A stretch of DNA of 64,000 bases, taken from NCBI GenBank assembly GCA_964501335.1, contig CAZCTC010000012.1, positions 62,001 to 126,000 on the forward strand. Direction: 5' to 3'. The translations under genes were made by a program, and so were the position numbers. Source of the DNA: CAZCTC01 sp964501335 (GTDB lineage Bacteria; Chloroflexota; Anaerolineae; B4-G1; SLSP01). Positions 26,207 through 35,520 of this stretch are shown one piece after another; position 1 is the first letter of the stretch, and the number at the start of each line of letters is the position of its first letter. The notes below the pieces were generated by a model that was given only the letters and a program-made list of their open reading frames with translations, made no database searches and had not been told where the DNA came from.

Positions 26207-27769
26207 ATGAAATTAAAAGGGCTTTTTATAACCGCAGCTCCCTGGCGAGGCGTTCTGGAAGGCTGGCTGCTCGGTGCCGTTTTGTTGATTCCCCTCTTTC
26301 CTGTGTTGCTCGATTCCACGCACTTTGCCCGCAGCCTTTACCTCGTTCTTTTGCCTTTGATTTGCGCTTTTGTGACCGCCCTTCGCGTTCGTTTTTTCTC
26401 TCAGCGTTCCTGGTTGACGGTGATCAAAGAGTGCGGAATGGCCCTTTTGCTGGCGCTGGGAATTACGGGGATTGTTTTAGGGCTTTTTGCCGGCTCTGGT
26501 CAATGGGATGCCATTCGTTACAGCTATGCCGGAACGACAGCCACCCGGGTTTTTCTGCTGCTTTCTGGTTTCGAGTATCTGGGAATGCGGTGGCTGCTCT
26601 GGGGCGGCCGGCAATGGAATCAATTGCGCCGCCGGCATTATGTCTGGGGCCTGACCCATGTGATTCTCAGCGTGGTCGGAGGGCTGGGATTGATTGTTTT
26701 GATCGGCTTTACGCTTTACCTCACTCAGCTCTTTCATAACGACATTTGGGCTATTCCGGCGGAATCGTTTTTTGCTCAGACCGTCTTTTGGATCAGCCTG
26801 ATCCTTACGCTGGCTTTTTTATTGCTTGTTTTGGGCGTTATCATCTTTTTGCCGGGAACGCTCTTTTTTTCTTTTCTGGCCGCACGGCGCGTGACGGCCC
26901 GTCTGGAATCTCTGGCGATGGGGACGCAAGCTTTGCGGGCGGGCAATCTGTCCACGCGGCTCGACGTCAAAGGGGAAGACGAAGTGGCCCAATTGCAGGC
27001 CAATTTCAACGCCATGGCGGCCGATCTGGAAGCTTCGGTGCTGGATTTGCAGGTTGAGAAGGCGAAGGTGGAGCAGCTTTTGCAGGCCCGACGTGACCTG
27101 GTGGCCGGCATCTCGCACGAATTGCGCAATCCGACAGCGATTATCCTCGGTTACAGCGATTCGTTGCGTCGTAACTGGCAGGAGCGCTCGCCTGAAGAGG
27201 TATCCCGGGATCTGGATACCATCCAGTACGAGGCCTCGCGGTTAAAGTCCTTGTTGAACGATCTGTTGACGACTTCCCAGGCCGAAGCCGGCCATTTACG
27301 GGTCGAATTGCAGTCAGTTGAGGTCGTCGCTCTGGCCCGGCGGGTAGTGGAAACTTTCCGGGAACTGGCCTGGAGCAGCAAGAAGGTGCAGGTAATGTTT
27401 TCCGGCTCTGTTGAAGAAATCCAGGCCTGGGCCGATCCTTTACGTCTGGAGCAGGTGCTGGTCAATCTGGTGCAGAATGCGGTGCGGCACACCTCCCCGG
27501 GCGGGGTGGTCGCGGTAGAAATTCAACCCGGCAAGGTATGGGTTTCTATCGAAGTCGAGGATACCGGCGAGGGCATTTCGCCGGAGGCGCTGCCTTACAT
27601 CTGGGAGAAATATTATCAGGCCGGAACGCAGCCGGCGACTTACCAGCGAGCCGGTCTGGGGCTTTCCCTGGTCAAGGAGTTGACCGAAGCGATGGGCGGC
27701 ACGGTTTCCGTCGAGAGTCAGCCCGGCGAAGGGAGCGTTTTCCGGCTTCGGTTGCCCGTGCCGGAATAG
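26207..27769 (+). CDS. Sensor histidine kinase
   Basis: A 520-residue membrane kinase. The N-terminal half (to about residue 220) holds roughly six hydrophobic segments with short loops, so the sensor is probably membrane-embedded. A HAMP domain follows (ARRVTARLESLAMGTQALRA). The dimerisation helix GISHELRNPTAIILGYSD has the phospho-His at residue 304. The ATPase domain shows the N box VLVNLVQNAVRHTS, the G boxes VEDTGEGIS and GLGLSLVKEL, and a short C-terminus. It pairs with the preceding response regulator. Confidence 0.92.
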   Translation: MKLKGLFITAAPWRGVLEGWLLGAVLLIPLFPVLLDSTHFARSLYLVLLPLICAFVTALRVRFFSQRSWLTVIKECGMALLLALGITGIVLGLFAGSGQWDAIRYSYAGTTATRVFLLLSGFEYLGMRWLLWGGRQWNQLRRRHYVWGLTHVILSVVGGLGLIVLIGFTLYLTQLFHNDIWAIPAESFFAQTVFWISLILTLAFLLLVLGVIIFLPGTLFFSFLAARRVTARLESLAMGTQALRAGNLSTRLDVKGEDEVAQLQANFNAMAADLEASVLDLQVEKAKVEQLLQARRDLVAGISHELRNPTAIILGYSDSLRRNWQERSPEEVSRDLDTIQYEASRLKSLLNDLLTTSQAEAGHLRVELQSVEVVALARRVVETFRELAWSSKKVQVMFSGSVEEIQAWADPLRLEQVLVNLVQNAVRHTSPGGVVAVEIQPGKVWVSIEVEDTGEGISPEALPYIWEKYYQAGTQPATYQRAGLGLSLVKELTEAMGGTVSVESQPGEGSVFRLRLPVPE

Positions 27770-27789
27770 GCCGGGAAAGATTCACCACA

Positions 27790-27954
27790 GAGAAAAAAGC
27801 CCATGTTTTTGCGCGCATCAGAATGCGCGCAAAAACATAAACAAAAAACTCTCTTCCTGCTTCGCACAGCGCGTCGTTTTTTACCAGGAAAGCATCTGTT
27901 GCGGGGCACAAAAACCGTTTTTAATCCATGCTAATGAACAGCCGCACAGGTCGA
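27790..27954 (+). repeat. Dispersed hairpin repeat, copy 8
   Basis: Hairpin 27803-27818/27823-27838 (arms ATGTTTTTGCGCGCAT), linker, CCTGCTTCGCACA, GCGCGTCGTTTTTTACC and GTTGCGGGGC. The inverted right end GCCGCACAGGTCGA (27941-27954) is well preserved. The flank begins gattcaccacagag, part of another known repeat word. Confidence 0.8.
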
Positions 27955-28010
27955 AAATAGTTTATCCCTCTCCGCGTCTCAGCTTTCAGATGAGGTCCCG
28001 GCAGGGTCTT

Positions 28011-28778
28011 CTATCCAATAACCCTTTTGAAGAATCCACTGATCTGCGGGAATACCCGCTCGGTTTCGGTAAATTCTTCCATATGCGTCAACCCCTCAAA
28101 ATATTCCACCTGAATCCCCAGTTTTTCCAGTTGTTCGCGATGGGTTGCAATCCATTTACAATCGAACTCATTTCGCGTTCCGGTGGCCATTAAAGTTGGG
28201 CATCTCATGGTTTCCGGTTCCACCTCCGGCCAGCGGCGCATCGCTTTGAAACAGGGCAGCCAGATCACCGATTTGTTTTTCAGCAGAGCCTTGCGTTCTT
28301 TTTCGCTGAGCGTTCCGGCCTGATAGCGGGCCAGCTGTTCGCCCCATTTCTTTTCGTACGCGGCGATATAGCCGTCGAAGGCTTCACTGGTCGCCGGCCC
28401 GAAGGGGATCCCGATCATCGCCAGGGCGGTGATGCGGTCCGACTCTGCTCCCAGGTAGCGGGCGATATTTCCTCCAAAGCTGAATCCCCACAGGGCGAAT
28501 TTGTCTACCCGGCAGGCATCGGCCACCCGCAGCAGATCATCGCAGATTTTCTCGATGGCGTAATCTTCGATCTCGAATCCTTTTTCGCTTTCGCCCGTGC
28601 CGCGGATGTCCACGGTAATCACTGTGAAATCCGGTTGCAATCGTTCCACATATCCCAGCCTGTGCCAATCCATACGCTCTTTACCTGCTCCGTGCAGCAG
28701 CATCAACGCGGGGCCCTGGCCTGAGATATCATAGGCAATTTGTTTTCCATCTATGGCGATAAGCGTTTGGGTTTCCAT
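28011..28778 (-). CDS. Alpha/beta-fold hydrolase
   Basis: A 255-residue protein. The start at 28778 follows acaggaac on the reverse strand; the open frame to 28829 extends into a dispersed repeat and is rejected. The oxyanion segment LMLLHGAGKERMDW, the DIRGTGES strand motif and the nucleophile elbow GFSFGGN are clear. The His is in FEGLTHMEEF near the C-terminus. Esterase, lactonase or similar activity is possible; specificity cannot be judged. It has no signal peptide and no operon partner. Confidence 0.8.
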   Translation of the reverse strand: METQTLIAIDGKQIAYDISGQGPALMLLHGAGKERMDWHRLGYVERLQPDFTVITVDIRGTGESEKGFEIEDYAIEKICDDLLRVADACRVDKFALWGFSFGGNIARYLGAESDRITALAMIGIPFGPATSEAFDGYIAAYEKKWGEQLARYQAGTLSEKERKALLKNKSVIWLPCFKAMRRWPEVEPETMRCPTLMATGTRNEFDCKWIATHREQLEKLGIQVEYFEGLTHMEEFTETERVFPQISGFFKRVIG

Positions 28779-28805
28779 TTTTTGTTCCTGTCCGTTTTGA
28801 AAATA

Positions 28806-28945
28806 GCCCGGCCTTGCAACGTCTCGCAAATGGCACTTCCCTTGTAAGGTGCGCCGCGCTGGATCGGGGGGAGAGAGTTTTTTTGTTTATGTTTTCGGCG
28901 GCTTCAGAAAGCCGCCGAAAACATAGGCTTTTTCCAGAACTGTCC
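28806..28945 (-). repeat. Dispersed hairpin repeat, copy 9 (reverse)
   Basis: Reading on the reverse strand: aaaaagcc, hairpin (28888-28904/28909-28925, arms TATGTTTTCGGCGGCTT), a linker, atccaGCGCGGCGC, and ATTTGCGAGACG. The unit plus about 30 bp of flank (gtcctggcgacatgggctg) is duplicated about 180-200 bp downstream. Confidence 0.8.
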
Positions 28946-28978
28946 TGGCGACATGGGCTGTCTACTTCCGTTGAATTT

Positions 28979-29152
28979 TCATCCTTCGGGGTGCCGCCCT
29001 GGCCTTATAGCGTCCCGCAAATGGCACTTCCCCTGTAAGGTGCGCCGCGCTGGAACGGGGGAGAGAGTTTTTTTGTTTATGTTTTCGTGGTTTACCACTT
29101 CAGAAAGCCGCCTAAATCATAGGCTTTTTCCAGAACCGTCCTGGCGACATGG
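28979..29152 (-). repeat. Dispersed hairpin repeat, copy 10 (reverse, decayed hairpin)
   Basis: A near-tandem duplicate of copy 9. The tail (cccgcaaatggcacttcccc, GCGCCGCGCTGG) is intact but the hairpin arms (29088-29122) no longer pair well. gtcctggcgacatgggctgtctact follows, as after copy 9. Confidence 0.75.
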
Positions 29153-29186
29153 GCTGTCTACTGTCTACTTGTGGCTGTCTACTCCC

Positions 29187-29684
29187 CTAGAAGTTAAACA
29201 CTGCGCTCCAGTCGAAGTCTCCCGAATCTTCATACCATTGAGGCCAGGAAGCGCACCATTCCGGCGTTTGCACATCGCGTACCCGGTCCGTGCAGGGCTG
29301 ATAGGGCTTGATGTCCAGGATCGGCGTGCCGTCTTCGGCATCGATGTAAGGGGTCTGAATGAGCCCCTGTTCGATATCCAGCGAGATCACTCCCACCGGC
29401 GTGAGGGCAATTGGATTGGGCCGGATGGGAGAGCGGGTGGCAAAGATTCCCAGGTTGTCCGGAGCATTTTTGTAGGGCTGGCCCGCCACGACCGTTTTTC
29501 GATGGGCCGGGGTGTCCAGCAGATGAAACCACCAGACTACCTGGATATAGCCGAAGCCCTGCAGCCCTTGCAGCGCTGCGCGGTAGGCCGGATCGATTTC
29601 CAAAAAGAATTCGTGGCCCTTGACGCGCACACGGCCGATCGGGGTAATGCTATAGGACGGATTGGTTGCAGTTTGGTCGCTCAT
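29187..29684 (-). CDS. TrmO-like tRNA N6-methyltransferase (TsaA/YaeB family)
   Basis: A 165-residue member of the TsaA-like/UPF0066 family, whose E. coli member TrmO uses SAM to methylate t6A37 in threonine tRNAs. The signature GIFATRSPIRPNPI and the following ALTPVGVISLD are characteristic, as is the early SITPIGRVR and the later YIDAEDGTPILDIKPY. It is short (single domain, no C-terminal extension), as in many bacteria and archaea. Start after aggagc; isolated between repeats. Confidence 0.85.
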   Translation of the reverse strand: MSDQTATNPSYSITPIGRVRVKGHEFFLEIDPAYRAALQGLQGFGYIQVVWWFHLLDTPAHRKTVVAGQPYKNAPDNLGIFATRSPIRPNPIALTPVGVISLDIEQGLIQTPYIDAEDGTPILDIKPYQPCTDRVRDVQTPEWCASWPQWYEDSGDFDWSAVFNF

Positions 29685-29810
29685 TGGTTAGCTCCTTAAA
29701 TTATAGTGTGGAACGGTTCTAAGCATACCCGAAAGGCGGCCCGTTGTCTTGACTCTCATTGCGCTGTTCACCCGGTATTTACGCCTGTTTCTACCTCAAA
29801 CTTGATGATT

Positions 29811-29952
29811 TTTGCGGCTCTGGAAAAGGCCTATGTTTTCGGCGGCTTTCCGAAGCCGCCGAAAACATAAATAAAAACTTTCTCTCCCCATCCTGCGCGA
29901 CGGTTCTTATGGGGAAGGCATCATTTGCGGGATGTTACAAGGCCGGCCTATT
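29811..29952 (+). repeat. Dispersed hairpin repeat, copy 11
   Basis: tctggaaaaggc, hairpin 29832-29848/29853-29869 (arms TATGTTTTCGGCGGCTT), linker, catcctGCGCGACGGTTCTT and ATTTGCGGGATG. The flank acaaggccggcctattttca is shared with copy 9. Confidence 0.8.
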
Positions 29953-29963
29953 TTCAAGACCGG

Positions 29964-32126
29964 TTACGGCAGGATCAGGCTGTTGTCCTGGACTGCCGCC
30001 GTTCCCGCATTGCTCACCGGCAACCGCTCCAGAGAGGGCCAGCTGTACCATCCCACCGCCGTTTTGACCCCGGCGGCCGGCTGATTTCCGATGGGGAAAG
30101 CATAACGTTCTTCTACCGGTTCGCCCGGCTGCCACTGTCCGGTGGACCGGTACCCGCCCCAGGGCGCCCGGTCCTGCTGCGCCAGCAACGGTCCCTCCGT
30201 TTTCAATAGATGGATAAACGCAGTGTAATCTTCCGGGGGGATACTGTCGGCCTGCCAGCGGACCTCCACAAAAAGCGTTCCGTCGCTGATCTGTTGCCGG
30301 TAGTTCAGCAGCCGCAGCGGCCCGAATTGCGCCCCGCTTTCCCGCCATTCGGGCATTTCCGGAGGCCGGGCAAAGAGCAGCAGTCGCATTCCATCCAACG
30401 ATTCATCGCTGATTTGGGCCCAATCGCGATGCAGCTCCATTTCATACCAGTTATTGGTATCTCCCGGCGCATACCAGGTGATGACCCAGAGCCGGCGGGC
30501 CTTTTGCCGGAGCTGATCCCAGATCACTCGGGCGCGTGGATCGTCCTGCGATACTTGAATGGGCAGGCCGTAAACCGGCGGCCAGGTGGGGCGGTCCAGC
30601 AGCTCATTTTCAAGCTCGGGTGCCAGATAGACAACGGCATCTCCGGCCTGCCGGCGTGATTCAATAACTGCCGGGATCTGGTTCAGGCGGGGAGTCGGTC
30701 GGGCATCGGGGGCCCATTGATTCTGTCCGGCCAGCAGCATTTTCCAATGGGCCAAAATGGGCGATCTCGTCATATCGTAGACCAGTGCAGCTTTGTGGTG
30801 ATAGCGCAGGGTCTGATCGGCCGGGGCGGTGCAGCAGGCGGTCAGTTCGTTTTCGTAGCGGGTGAAATCCACGCCCGCCCCCGCGATCTGGACGGCCAGT
30901 CCGGTCAAAACCAGGATGATTACCGTAGGGGTGGCCCTGTGTGGCCGCCCAAAGGGCTGTCCCTCGGGCCATAGCCTTTCGATCACTGGCAGTGCTGCGA
31001 TCATCGCATACGGGATCAACGGCAGCAGAAAGCGCGGACCCCAGGTCCACCCGCCCCACCATTCCCACCAGCCGCCGAAGGCCGTCACGCAGATTCCGTT
31101 CACCAGCAGCAAAACCATGCTCAGACTGTGTTCGCGGCGCCGCAGGAGGAACCAGCCGGGTAGAGCCAGCAGGGCGGGCGGATTGTACCAGAAGAAGCCC
31201 CGCGCCGGGCTGAGGGTCAAACCGGCGATGCCCCAGAGCAACGGGGTGGTGAATCCTTCGGCCCCTCCGGCAAAGTGATAGCCGGTTTCCCAGATTGAGC
31301 CGAACCGCACGGCATTGTATCCCAATAATCCCGCTCCCATGAGTGCCGGGAAGCATCCCAGGGCTGCCAGCTGTAGCCCCTGTTCCTGCCAGGAGAGTTT
31401 TTTCCAGCCTTTCAGCAGCCAGGCTCCAGCGAAAACCGGCAGCAACAGAGCGTAAATGATATTGGCACCGATTGCCAGCGCGATTCCCAGCCCCGAGATC
31501 AGCGCGGCATTTGACCAAAAGAAGAATTGAGGAATTTGCGCGCCTTCTGAGGCGCGCAAATTCCTCTCAATAGAAAGCCCGTACATTGCCAGCAGCAATC
31601 CCAGCGCCGCGACCGGCTCGCCGTAAGCCGTTTGCATATAGGGCAAAGCCTGGGTGGCAAAACTAAAGATCAGCCCGGTCACAAACGCTGTCCGGCGGCG
31701 ATAGCCCAGCCGGCGCGCCAGCGCATAAAGCAACATGGCCGTGGCGGCGGTCACCAGGGGGCCCAGCCAGAGTGCGGCTCGGACCGTGCCGACGGCCGGA
31801 ATGGCCCGGCCCAGCGCCACCAGCGGGATCAGTAACAGGACGATCAAGGGGCTTTTCTTGGTGTAGACGGTCCCATCGGCGGCCAGGGCCGACACCGATT
31901 CGCCGGCCAGGGGAGTCCAGAGGTTGTGACCGAGCTGATTGGTCTGCGGCGAGCCCGATGTGATGAGATTCAGCGCCGAGGTGTACATGGCGGTTTCATC
32001 GATGGAATGGAAGCGGCCCGGCGAGATCGCTATTCCGACCAGCAATACCAGCAGCCCCAGATAAAAAGGTGTTTTTTCGTGTCCTGCAAACGGTGAGGAG
32101 GTTCCCAGGGAACCGTGGTCGCCCAA
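29964..32126 (-). CDS. Multi-TM glycosyltransferase-like membrane protein (GT39/ArnT type), start uncertain
   Basis: About 720 residues. A first hydrophobic helix (FYLGLLVLLVGIAI) is followed by RFHSIDETAMYTSALNLI, which matches the acidic motif in the first outer loop of lipid-linked-sugar glycosyltransferases. About ten more TM helices follow, then an outer C-terminal domain with FIHLLKTEGPLLAQQDRAP and PGEPVEERYAFP. That module also occurs in the next gene. The frame is open far upstream but only through repeats and the neighbouring gene; a TTG at 32126 is used here, and ATG at 32210 (inside a palindrome) is the alternative. The natural start may have been displaced by repeat insertion. 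A dispersed-type palindrome is embedded in frame at 31529-31566. Confidence 0.65.
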   Translation of the reverse strand: MGDHGSLGTSSPFAGHEKTPFYLGLLVLLVGIAISPGRFHSIDETAMYTSALNLITSGSPQTNQLGHNLWTPLAGESVSALAADGTVYTKKSPLIVLLLIPLVALGRAIPAVGTVRAALWLGPLVTAATAMLLYALARRLGYRRRTAFVTGLIFSFATQALPYMQTAYGEPVAALGLLLAMYGLSIERNLRASEGAQIPQFFFWSNAALISGLGIALAIGANIIYALLLPVFAGAWLLKGWKKLSWQEQGLQLAALGCFPALMGAGLLGYNAVRFGSIWETGYHFAGGAEGFTTPLLWGIAGLTLSPARGFFWYNPPALLALPGWFLLRRREHSLSMVLLLVNGICVTAFGGWWEWWGGWTWGPRFLLPLIPYAMIAALPVIERLWPEGQPFGRPHRATPTVIILVLTGLAVQIAGAGVDFTRYENELTACCTAPADQTLRYHHKAALVYDMTRSPILAHWKMLLAGQNQWAPDARPTPRLNQIPAVIESRRQAGDAVVYLAPELENELLDRPTWPPVYGLPIQVSQDDPRARVIWDQLRQKARRLWVITWYAPGDTNNWYEMELHRDWAQISDESLDGMRLLLFARPPEMPEWRESGAQFGPLRLLNYRQQISDGTLFVEVRWQADSIPPEDYTAFIHLLKTEGPLLAQQDRAPWGGYRSTGQWQPGEPVEERYAFPIGNQPAAGVKTAVGWYSWPSLERLPVSNAGTAAVQDNSLILP
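31529..31566. repeat. Palindrome inserted within a coding sequence
   Basis: GAGGAATTTGCGCGCCT (31529-31545) and its exact complement (31550-31566) around tctg, the same loop as many intergenic copies. It lies in frame inside the membrane protein and encodes an extra loop (RNLRASEGAQIPQ) between two TM helices without breaking the frame. Confidence 0.8.
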
Positions 32127-32149
32127 TAAAATTGCTAAAAGGAGCCTTT

Positions 32150-32300
32150 TAACTCCCCCTATCCCCCCTGCCCCCCTTTCCCCCGAGGGAAAGGGGGGAA
32201 AACTAAGCATTTTGTGGCCCGCCGCGGCCGCGGCGGGCCACAAAATGCAATTTATACCCCCCTTCTCTCCCGCTTGCGGGAGAGAAGGGGGGCAGGGGGG
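32150..32300. repeat. Second repeat family, copy 2, with a 42-bp perfect palindrome
   Basis: In order: a 12-bp hairpin (CCCCCCTTTCCC at 32171-32182 with 32187-32198), a loopless perfect palindrome of 42 bp (32207-32248, half site gcattttgtggcccgccgcg...) and a C/G-rich hairpin (32258 to about 32295) with ctctcccgc/gcgggagag. The last two modules match 8453-8536. An orphan arm of the main family (gcggcgcgcgaaaaataaat) follows at 32381-32400. Confidence 0.8.
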
Positions 32301-32406
32301 ATATGAGGGGGAAAGAAAAAACATTTTTGGCAAGCTTTTTTTTGAGAAAAATTCATTCAAAGTTAACCGTGCTCCTACCTGCGGCGCGCGAAAAATAAAT
32401 AAAATT

Positions 32407-35400
32407 TTATGGTTGGGGCAGACAAAGGTAATCTCCCGCATCTTCGCCGGTCGGCTTCTGCCACCGCAGACGCTGATTGTTCCGGGGATCGTACATTCCC
32501 AGACAGATCTGATAGCTGCCCTCGGGCAATGCCAGTTGATAGGTATCCGCAATGATTTCCCCGGGGGCCCAGCTGGTGGTCGGCCGTTGGCCATCCTGGG
32601 GCGTGCGGTCCTGTTGCGCCTGCAAAGCCCCCTTTTCATCCAGCAGATGGACAAATACGGTATAGCGCGTCTCCGATTCCGCGACGGTCTGCCAGTAAAG
32701 CGTTAGAGTGATCGGATTTCCGGCCGCCGGATTGAGCGGTTCCACATGGTAACCTTTCAGGATCGCCAGATTCCCCAGCCGGTAATCCAGCGGATGGGAA
32801 ACGGCGGGCAGATCGAAGGTTCGCTCCGGCGCCTGGATGCTCAGCGTTCCAATTTTTACCGGCGCTCTGCCGGAATCGAGCAGGACGGCCGTGAGGGTAT
32901 ACGTTCCGCTCTCCAGGGGGGTGCCGTCGGGGCGGAGAGCCGGGATGCGGAAATCGCGTGCTTCGCGGATCAGGGTGCCGGCCGACCAGTTCGAGGTGGG
33001 ATAATTTTCTCCACCCGGGGCAGCGGTGGATTCCATGGCGACTTTTCCATCGGGGGAGAGCAGCTGCAATCGGGCGAGGTAATCTTTTTGAGGCGCGCTT
33101 CCGGACTGCCAGTAAAGGATCAGCGGGATAACATCACCGACGTGGGGGCCGGCCGGCAATTCCCCTGTTCCAATCAGTTGTAGATAGTCTCCCATGCCGG
33201 CATATAACGACCGGGTAAGTGAGATTTTCCTCGTCGTGATCAGGTGTTGGGGGCGCGTGATGGTGACGGTGGCCAGGGGAACGCTGGCGCCCAACCAGCG
33301 GGATTCCCGGTCCCAGATGGATTGGATTTCGCCGGTTTCGCCGTTGTAAAGGCTGACGGTCAGGGTATATTGCCCGGGCGGGGCGCCGCTCCAGGGTTGC
33401 AATGCGTAAGCATCGCGGATGTAGCGATCGGGAAGCAGTTCCCGGGTGGGATAGCCATCGGGATGTTGATGGTCCTCCTGGCCGTAGAGATGTCCGGCCC
33501 CGTCGATCAGATGGAGTGCCACGCTGTAGTTGGCATTGATCGGCCCCAGGGCTCGCCAGTAGAGTGTGACGGGAATCCGATCATCGGCTTTCAAGGTAAG
33601 GGCCGGGGTTTCATCGCCCATCAGCTCGATCTCGGTGCCGAATCTTAAATTCTGCGGCTGCGCTCCCTGAATTTGTTGGCCGTTGTAGCGCAGCGGATGG
33701 AGCAGATTGGAATGGGAATCGAGATAGAACGCTTTGATTCCCAGTAGCCCCAGTCCGACCAGGGCGCACAGTCCCAATGAGGTCCATGCCGGCGCTTCTT
33801 CCGGTTGTGAGGGGCGCGCTTCGGGTAGGGTTTTGCGGGGCCATACCAGCAGGATGATGCAGAGGATCAGTACGCCGCCGGAAAGCCAGGTGGCGCCTTG
33901 TTGAAGCGGTGACAGGCCCAAAGCGACTTTGATCTGATGGCGGCCGGCCGGCACGGCCAGGGTCAGCAATCCGTTCGGCGAATCGGGTTGCATCGACTGG
34001 GGAACACCGTCGATCCAGGCCTGCCAGTTGGGGAGATAGTACCAGCGGAAACGGGCGGTGAAAGGTTGCGGACTGTCGATTTCCAGGGCAAGGTCGGTGA
34101 AGCCGGATTGGTTGGCGATGATTTTCGCTTCAGCCGGCACGCTTTCCGGATCTAACCGGGAAATCAGGTAGTCCGGAGCTGCCGCGTCGTATTCTGGCAG
34201 CAGGCTGGTGTCGGGAGGAAGCTTTTCTACCCAGCGGGGCAGAAAATCGCCCGCGGCAGTTGCGCCGATGCCGCCGGTGCGGATTTCAAATCGGATGATG
34301 TCGGGCGGATTGAGCGGGGGCTGCGGTTGAACCGGCGGCAGGAAGAGCCAGGTCAGGGCAAATCCGCCGGTCAACAGGAGTAATAAGGGCAGCCGAATCT
34401 TTTGCGGTAGAGGTAACTGGCTTATGCCGGCGCCGGCCAGTACGGCCAGCACCAGACTGGCCGGTCCCAGGAAACGCCAGGGATATTGTAACAGACGCAG
34501 CGGGCCGATCGTCTCCCATATCGGCAGGCTGATATTTAAGGCCATCAAAGCCAGCCCGGCACCGGCGATCGTCAGGGCCAGTCGTTGGATTTGTGCGGAG
34601 CGCTCGTTCCACAGCTTTCCCGGAATCCAGCTGGTCAGGGCGAGCAGCGGCAGCAGCCAGCCCAATCCAATCGGCACATCGGGTTGGACCTGGGCCGAAT
34701 CGATCGGCGTGGGCCCGGTCAACAGGGAGGAGAGGGTGATGAAAAAGTTATGGTAATCAAAACGGGCCTGATTGAAGAGCTGGTACTGGACCAGTTCTCG
34801 TTCCATGAAGGCCGGTAGCCAGAAGAAGGCGGAAAGTCCCAGGCCTGAGGCAAAGGCGGCTGCGGCACGGATCAAACCGGCGCGATTGCCGGTGCTCAGC
34901 CCCAGGATCAGGGTATATCCGAGCACCAGTCCGGCGCCGATCATCGCCGTCAGATTGTGGCTCAGCATCAGGCCGGCGAAACTGATCACGGCGAGGGCCC
35001 AGGAGCGCCGATCGTGAACGCGCATCAGGCGGGTCATTCCCCAGGCGACCATACTTAGCATGGCCAGACCCCACGATTCAGCCAGCGCGCCGCGATGGTA
35101 AATGTCATAGAGGATATAGGGGGCATAGCCGACGCAGACGGCCGCGCCTATCGCGGCCGTTTTGCCGAAGAGTTCGCGCGTCCAGCCGTAAATGCCCAGA
35201 GTCACCGTCAACAGGGCCAGGGCAAAGCTGAGGGAGAGGGCCGTCTGTACATTGGCGCCCAGCCCCAGAGCCGGCAGGGCGAGATAATCGCCCAGCGGTG
35301 CGTAATAATTAAACAGGGGGTAACCATAGCCGAGGCCCAGATCGGCCAGCCACCGCGGGAAAATTATCCCGTGTTGGATTGCCCGTTGTAATTGGGCCAG

Positions 35401-35520
35401 CCAATAAAGGTGTAAAGTGGCGTCGGCTTGTGGGAACTGGCCCCGCAACAAGGGTTGCAGGGCCAGCAACATTCCAGGCAAGACGCCGATAGGCCAGCTT
35501 TTTTTCCGCTCACCTACCAT
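32407..35520 (-). CDS. Large membrane protein, PTPS-related/glycosyltransferase-like, with three C-terminal beta-sandwich repeats
   Basis: A 1037-residue protein. Roughly residues 10-400 hold about eleven TM helices with the motif FPQADATLHLYWLAQLQRA and GYGYPLFNYYAPLGDYLA, typical of the membrane family labelled 6-pyruvoyl-tetrahydropterin-synthase-related; despite the name it is probably a polysaccharide or lipid-linked-sugar glycosyltransferase. One outer domain follows, then two more TM helices (about 540-610). Three similar modules of about 120-130 residues come next, each with a (V/A)xLxLLxxxG core and a W/PGExxxDxY strand pattern; the last contains YTVFVHLLDEKGALQAQQDR. The start overlaps the upstream gene's stop by 7 bases, so it is co-transcribed with the methyltransferase gene. 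Confidence 0.75.
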   Translation of the reverse strand: MVGERKKSWPIGVLPGMLLALQPLLRGQFPQADATLHLYWLAQLQRAIQHGIIFPRWLADLGLGYGYPLFNYYAPLGDYLALPALGLGANVQTALSLSFALALLTVTLGIYGWTRELFGKTAAIGAAVCVGYAPYILYDIYHRGALAESWGLAMLSMVAWGMTRLMRVHDRRSWALAVISFAGLMLSHNLTAMIGAGLVLGYTLILGLSTGNRAGLIRAAAAFASGLGLSAFFWLPAFMERELVQYQLFNQARFDYHNFFITLSSLLTGPTPIDSAQVQPDVPIGLGWLLPLLALTSWIPGKLWNERSAQIQRLALTIAGAGLALMALNISLPIWETIGPLRLLQYPWRFLGPASLVLAVLAGAGISQLPLPQKIRLPLLLLLTGGFALTWLFLPPVQPQPPLNPPDIIRFEIRTGGIGATAAGDFLPRWVEKLPPDTSLLPEYDAAAPDYLISRLDPESVPAEAKIIANQSGFTDLALEIDSPQPFTARFRWYYLPNWQAWIDGVPQSMQPDSPNGLLTLAVPAGRHQIKVALGLSPLQQGATWLSGGVLILCIILLVWPRKTLPEARPSQPEEAPAWTSLGLCALVGLGLLGIKAFYLDSHSNLLHPLRYNGQQIQGAQPQNLRFGTEIELMGDETPALTLKADDRIPVTLYWRALGPINANYSVALHLIDGAGHLYGQEDHQHPDGYPTRELLPDRYIRDAYALQPWSGAPPGQYTLTVSLYNGETGEIQSIWDRESRWLGASVPLATVTITRPQHLITTRKISLTRSLYAGMGDYLQLIGTGELPAGPHVGDVIPLILYWQSGSAPQKDYLARLQLLSPDGKVAMESTAAPGGENYPTSNWSAGTLIREARDFRIPALRPDGTPLESGTYTLTAVLLDSGRAPVKIGTLSIQAPERTFDLPAVSHPLDYRLGNLAILKGYHVEPLNPAAGNPITLTLYWQTVAESETRYTVFVHLLDEKGALQAQQDRTPQDGQRPTTSWAPGEIIADTYQLALPEGSYQICLGMYDPRNNQRLRWQKPTGEDAGDYLCLPQP

